This document shows, piece after piece, positions 60,292 through 64,000 of a stretch of DNA of 64,000 nt. Numbering within the stretch: position 1 is the stretch's first letter; every line of letters starts with the position of its first letter. The DNA comes from Pyrus communis. Lineage: Eukaryota > Streptophyta > Magnoliopsida > Rosales > Rosaceae. The position numbers were made by a program, and so were the translations under genes. Location: positions 19,958,807-20,022,806 of the forward strand of contig NC_084815.1 of NCBI RefSeq assembly GCF_963583255.1, given 5' to 3'. The notes beneath the pieces were generated by a model, which saw only the letters and a program-made list of their open reading frames with translations, was not told the origin of the DNA and ran no database searches.

Positions 60292-63200
60292 TCAATGTAA
60301 TCCAATACTCTGCACTAACTTCTGAAACGTGCACTTTGGTAGAGACTTGGTGAATAGGTCTGCCAAATTTTCATTAGAACGGATTTGTCTGACTTCAATA
60401 ACTTTAGCCTTCTGAAACTCATGTGCACTGAAAAACTTTGGCGATATGTGTTTAGTCTTATCACCCTTAATGAATCCTTCTTTCATTTGGACAACACAGG
60501 CTGCATTATCTTCATGGATGACAGTTGGATTGTTTGTCTTCGAAGGTAGACCACATGAATTTCGAATATGATGGATCATTGATCTTAACCAAGAACATAC
60601 ACGACTTGCTTCATCTAAAGCAAGTATTTCTGAATGATTTGAAGATGTAGCAACTAATGTTTGCTTTGTTGAGCGCCATGAGATTGTTGTATCTCCATTG
60701 GTGAACACATATCTGGTTTGTGAGTGGGCTTTATGCGAATCAGAGAGGAACCCAACATCCGCATATCCAGCAAGGATCTGGTCATTTGTGGATTTTCCTG
60801 AGTAGAAGAGATCCATGTCTGTTGTTCCACGAAGGTATCGCAAAACATCTTTGACTCCTTTCCAATGACGCATTGTTGGAGCAAAGCTATACCTTCCTAA
60901 CAAGTTAACTGAAAAATCTATATTTGGTCTAGTACATTGCGCTAAGTATAATAAAGCACCTATTGCACTCAGATATGGTACTTTTGGACCAAAACCATTT
61001 CATCATCTTCTTTTGGACGGAATGGATCTTTCTTAATGTCCAAAGAACGAATGACCATTGGCGTGCTGAATGGATAAGCCTTGTTCATGCCAAACCGCTT
61101 AAGGAGTTTTTCAATGTAAGTTGATTGATGGACCAAAATTCCATTAGCACAATGCTCGATCTGCAGGCCTAGACAATATTTTGTTTTCCCGAGGTCTTTC
61201 ATTTCAAATTCGCTTTTCAGATATTCAGCAGTTTTATTGAGTTCTTCAGAAGTTCCAACTAGGTTCATATCATCAACATATATTACCACTATAGCAAATC
61301 CAGAATTGAATTTCTTAATGAACACACAAGGGCAAATGACATTGTTGATATATCCTTCTTTGATCAAATATTCACTGAAACGATTATACCACATTCGTCC
61401 AGATTGTTTCAGCCTTACAATGATCGTCTTAATTTGATCGAGAGCATACCTTGTGGTTTGTTAGTTGTTTCAGGCAACTTAAGTCCTTCTGGGACCTTCA
61501 TGTATATGTCAGTGTCTAATTCTCCATATAATTACGCAGTGATGACATCCATAAGTCGCATGTCAAGGTTTTCTGAAACCACTAAACTTATTAAGTAACA
61601 GAACGTAATTGCTTCTATTACAGGAGATTATGTCTCCTCATAATCAATTTCAGGTCTTTGTGAAAAGCCTTGTGCAACGAGTCGTGCTTTGTATCTTGCA
61701 ATCTCGTTTTTCTCATTGTGTTTTTTTTGTGAATACCCATTTGTAACCCACAAGATTTACATCAGGCGAAGTTTAAACTACTGGTCCAAAAACACTTTGC
61801 CTTTCCAAGGAATTTAATTCTACCTGGATTGCATCTTTCCACCAATCTTGTCTCTATTTGCATTCATCAACAAAGCGGGGCTCAATATCATCAATTAATA
61901 TGATTTCAGTGGCTACTGCGAATGCGAACATATCATCGATGATTATTTCATTCTAATCCCACAATTCATTTGTACATGCATAATTTATGGAGATTTTTTT
62001 GTTTTCATGTACTGCTGTCTTTTCAGGGACATGTGTCTTATCAAGGACATTTTCTTTTTCCGAAAGTACAGAATCATGAATTGCGGATTTTTCATTCATT
62101 TTCTCTTCCTGAATGATGTCATTTAGATTCAGTTGTGCCCTTGTCTTTTTTGAAGGGCTGAATCTTTTGACCCTGGGGGTCCACCACGCTTCAGGCGTAC
62201 ACCAGATGAATCATTCGCTGCCATTTTATTTTGTCCAACAGGGACATCAATTCTTGCAGGTGCATTTGCAGCTGGTATATGTGATTTTGTCACTTTCATA
62301 GCATCATTAAATGCATCTGGCATTTGATTGGCAATACTTTGAAGATGAACGATCCTTTTCAATTCATTTTCACATTGAGTGCTACGTAGATCAAAATGAG
62401 ACAAGGTGGGTACAACCCATGTTAGCTCTTGCCGTTCTTCTGGAACGGTCTTTTCTCCTCCTAACAACAGGAAGACGGTCTCATCAAAGTGACAATCAGC
62501 AAAACGAGTTGTAAACATATCACCTGTTAAGGGTTCTAAATATCTAATGATAGATGGTGAATCAAAACCCACATAAATTCCCAGTCTATGCTGAGGTCCT
62601 ATTTTAGTACGTTGCGGCGGTGCAATAGGCACATAAACAACACAACCAAAAACTCGTAAATGTGAAATGTTTGGCTGATGTCCAAACACGAGTTATACTA
62701 AAGAGTATTGGTGGTTAGCTATAGGTCTCAATCAAACCAATGATGCAGCATGTAAGATGTTCCTATGCAGAAACTAACAATTTTGTTTTCATGAGCAAAG
62801 TGCGAGCTATTAACTAAAGCCGCTTGATCAATGCTTCTGCTAAACCATTTTGAGTATGGACATGAGGAACAAGGTGTTCAGCATCAATGCTCAACGTCAT
62901 GCAATAATCATCAAAGGTTTAAGACATAAATTCACCAGCCTTATCAAGTCGAATTGACTTAATGGGATAATCTGGGAATTGTGCTTGCAACTTGATTATC
63001 TGAGTAAGAAGTCTCGCAAAATCTACATTCTGAGTAGATAATAGACAAACATGTGACCATCGGGTAGATGTATCAACCAAAACCATAAAATATCGAAATG
63101 GTCCACAAGATGGTTGAATAGGTCTACAAATACCCTTTGAATTCTTTGCAAAAATGATGGGGATTCAGCATCAACCTTTAATTGTGATGGTCTAATTACC

Positions 63201-63780
63201 AACTTCCCTTGAGAACAAGCCTTGCAAGGGTTATCATTTGAGATAGCAATGTCTCTACTCAATAATGGATGTCCATTAGAGTTGGCAATGATCGTACGCA
63301 TCATGGTGGATCATGGATGACCCAAACGGTCATGCCAAAGCATGTAATCTTTTGAAGACAATATGTGATTCAATTGTCCTTATGTATGTATAATACAATC
63401 CACTCGACAAACCACGCGACTTCTCCAATATACGCTTCTGGGTATCCTTGGAGGTAAGGCATAAATACTCCACATTTTCTGCACTTTTCGTTTCAATGTG
63501 GTATCCATTTAAATGTATGTCTTTGAAACTCAATAAATTTTGAGTAGATCGAGTAGCATACAATGCATTCTGTATGGATAATATTGTTCCATTTGGTAAC
63601 ATAATCTGGGCTTTTCATGAGCCTTCAATTACATCTGATTGACCTAATATTGTTGTTACCCTTACTCTTATAAGCATCAAGCTTGAGAAATACTTTCAAT
63701 CACGAAGTTTTATATGTGTGGTTGCGCTGTTTGCAAGACAAATATCTCTGCCATTTCTCATGTTTTGAGAATAACCATAG
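60292..63780 (-). pseudogene. TNT1-94-type Copia polyprotein, broken, 5' end outside the window
   Basis: Read from right to left: a protease-like segment (GRDICLANSATTH near 63750) with Asn at the catalytic Asp position; a GAG-pre-integrase segment (LLSFKDIHLNGYHIETKS, 63330-63602); CKACSQGKLVIRPSQLK starting the integrase (63023-63304); an integrase C-terminal segment (SHLRVFGCVVYVP, LGIYVGFDSPSIIRYLEP; 62129-62689); reverse transcriptase with GYKWVFTKK and VIYVDDMNLVGTSEEL (60969-61760); and RNase H with DLFYSGKSTNDQILAGYAD, SSNHSEILALDEA and HEDNAAC (60292-60903). Stops and frameshifts occur in the integrase core, between integrase and reverse transcriptase, and at about 60970. Gag and the 5' LTR would lie beyond 64000. 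Confidence 0.9.
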
Positions 63781-64000
63781 CTTTTATCCATGTTTTCTAA
63801 GTAAAGGAGATCACGGTTAAAAACAACTAAGAAATTTAAATGCCTCTTTTATTGAAATGCGAGTTTTTAAACTACAAGTTCAGAATAATAAAAGTACATC
63901 AAATATAAATGATTCAGTCAGACCGATACACTTCATTCCCCATTTCCACAATGAAGTCTGAGACATCTAGGTGGGTTATGTTCAACTGTCCTGATAAGTT
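63781..64000 (-). other. Probable gag-side sequence of the Copia element
   Basis: Lies upstream (minus strand) of the protease segment, so gag is expected, but stops are frequent and no clear capsid or zinc-knuckle motif is seen in 220 bases. Confidence 0.35.

Noticed and set aside
1..64000. CRISPR array or bacterial operon
   Set aside because: Introns, LTR retrotransposons and plant gene families show a plant nuclear genome; tandem repeats here lack unique spacers.

Overview
The window looks like a piece of plant nuclear DNA, most likely from a woody rosid and plausibly a Rosaceae species of the apple/pear type. This is inferred from repeat style (Cassandra elements, Tourist, hAT and CACTA families, 2-2.7 kb Gypsy LTRs) and from a six-exon plastid thioesterase gene; no search was run. 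It is AT-rich, gene-poor and dominated by nested transposable elements. I can support one apparently intact host gene: a FATB-like acyl-ACP thioesterase at 11694-13692, plus strand, six exons, 392 residues, catalytic residues present.

Layout. 1-3.9 kb: a DNA-transposon-like element with CACGACACG-rich ends, containing four copies of a ~342 bp tandem repeat; the last copy is split by a complete Cassandra retroelement with a 5 bp target duplication. 5.6-10.7 kb: nested small DNA transposons, including a hAT element with a perfect 8 bp duplication and two Harbinger-type elements with 3 bp duplications. 11.7-13.7 kb: the thioesterase gene. 14.4-32.6 kb: a possible very large nested CACTA transposon containing a decayed Gypsy element (LTR, PBS, gag, part of pol), an inner CACTA with a Transposase_24 remnant, a solo LTR, an inverted Gypsy LTR fragment and a truncated Copia element.

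32.6-49.7 kb: mostly non-coding AT-rich DNA with MITEs, a Mutator-like insertion inside another MITE, a second complete Cassandra (38118-38775), a 2655 bp solo Gypsy LTR (39983-42637) inside a ~43 bp tandem array, a non-autonomous CACTA (43677-45162) and a 42 bp tandem array. 49.8-57.7 kb: a degenerate Tat-like Gypsy element whose integrase is on the minus strand, while a multi-exon plant-mobile-domain (PMD) gene lies antisense between integrase and 3' LTR; a third Cassandra sits beside its polypurine tract. 58.3-64 kb: a Tourist MITE and a TNT1-type Copia element on the minus strand that runs off the window.

All element genes are broken by stops and frameshifts. The most informative items are the Gypsy element with the antisense PMD gene, three complete Cassandra elements with 5S-derived LTRs and exact target duplications, and the short-N-terminus thioesterase gene. 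I do not claim a wholly new system.
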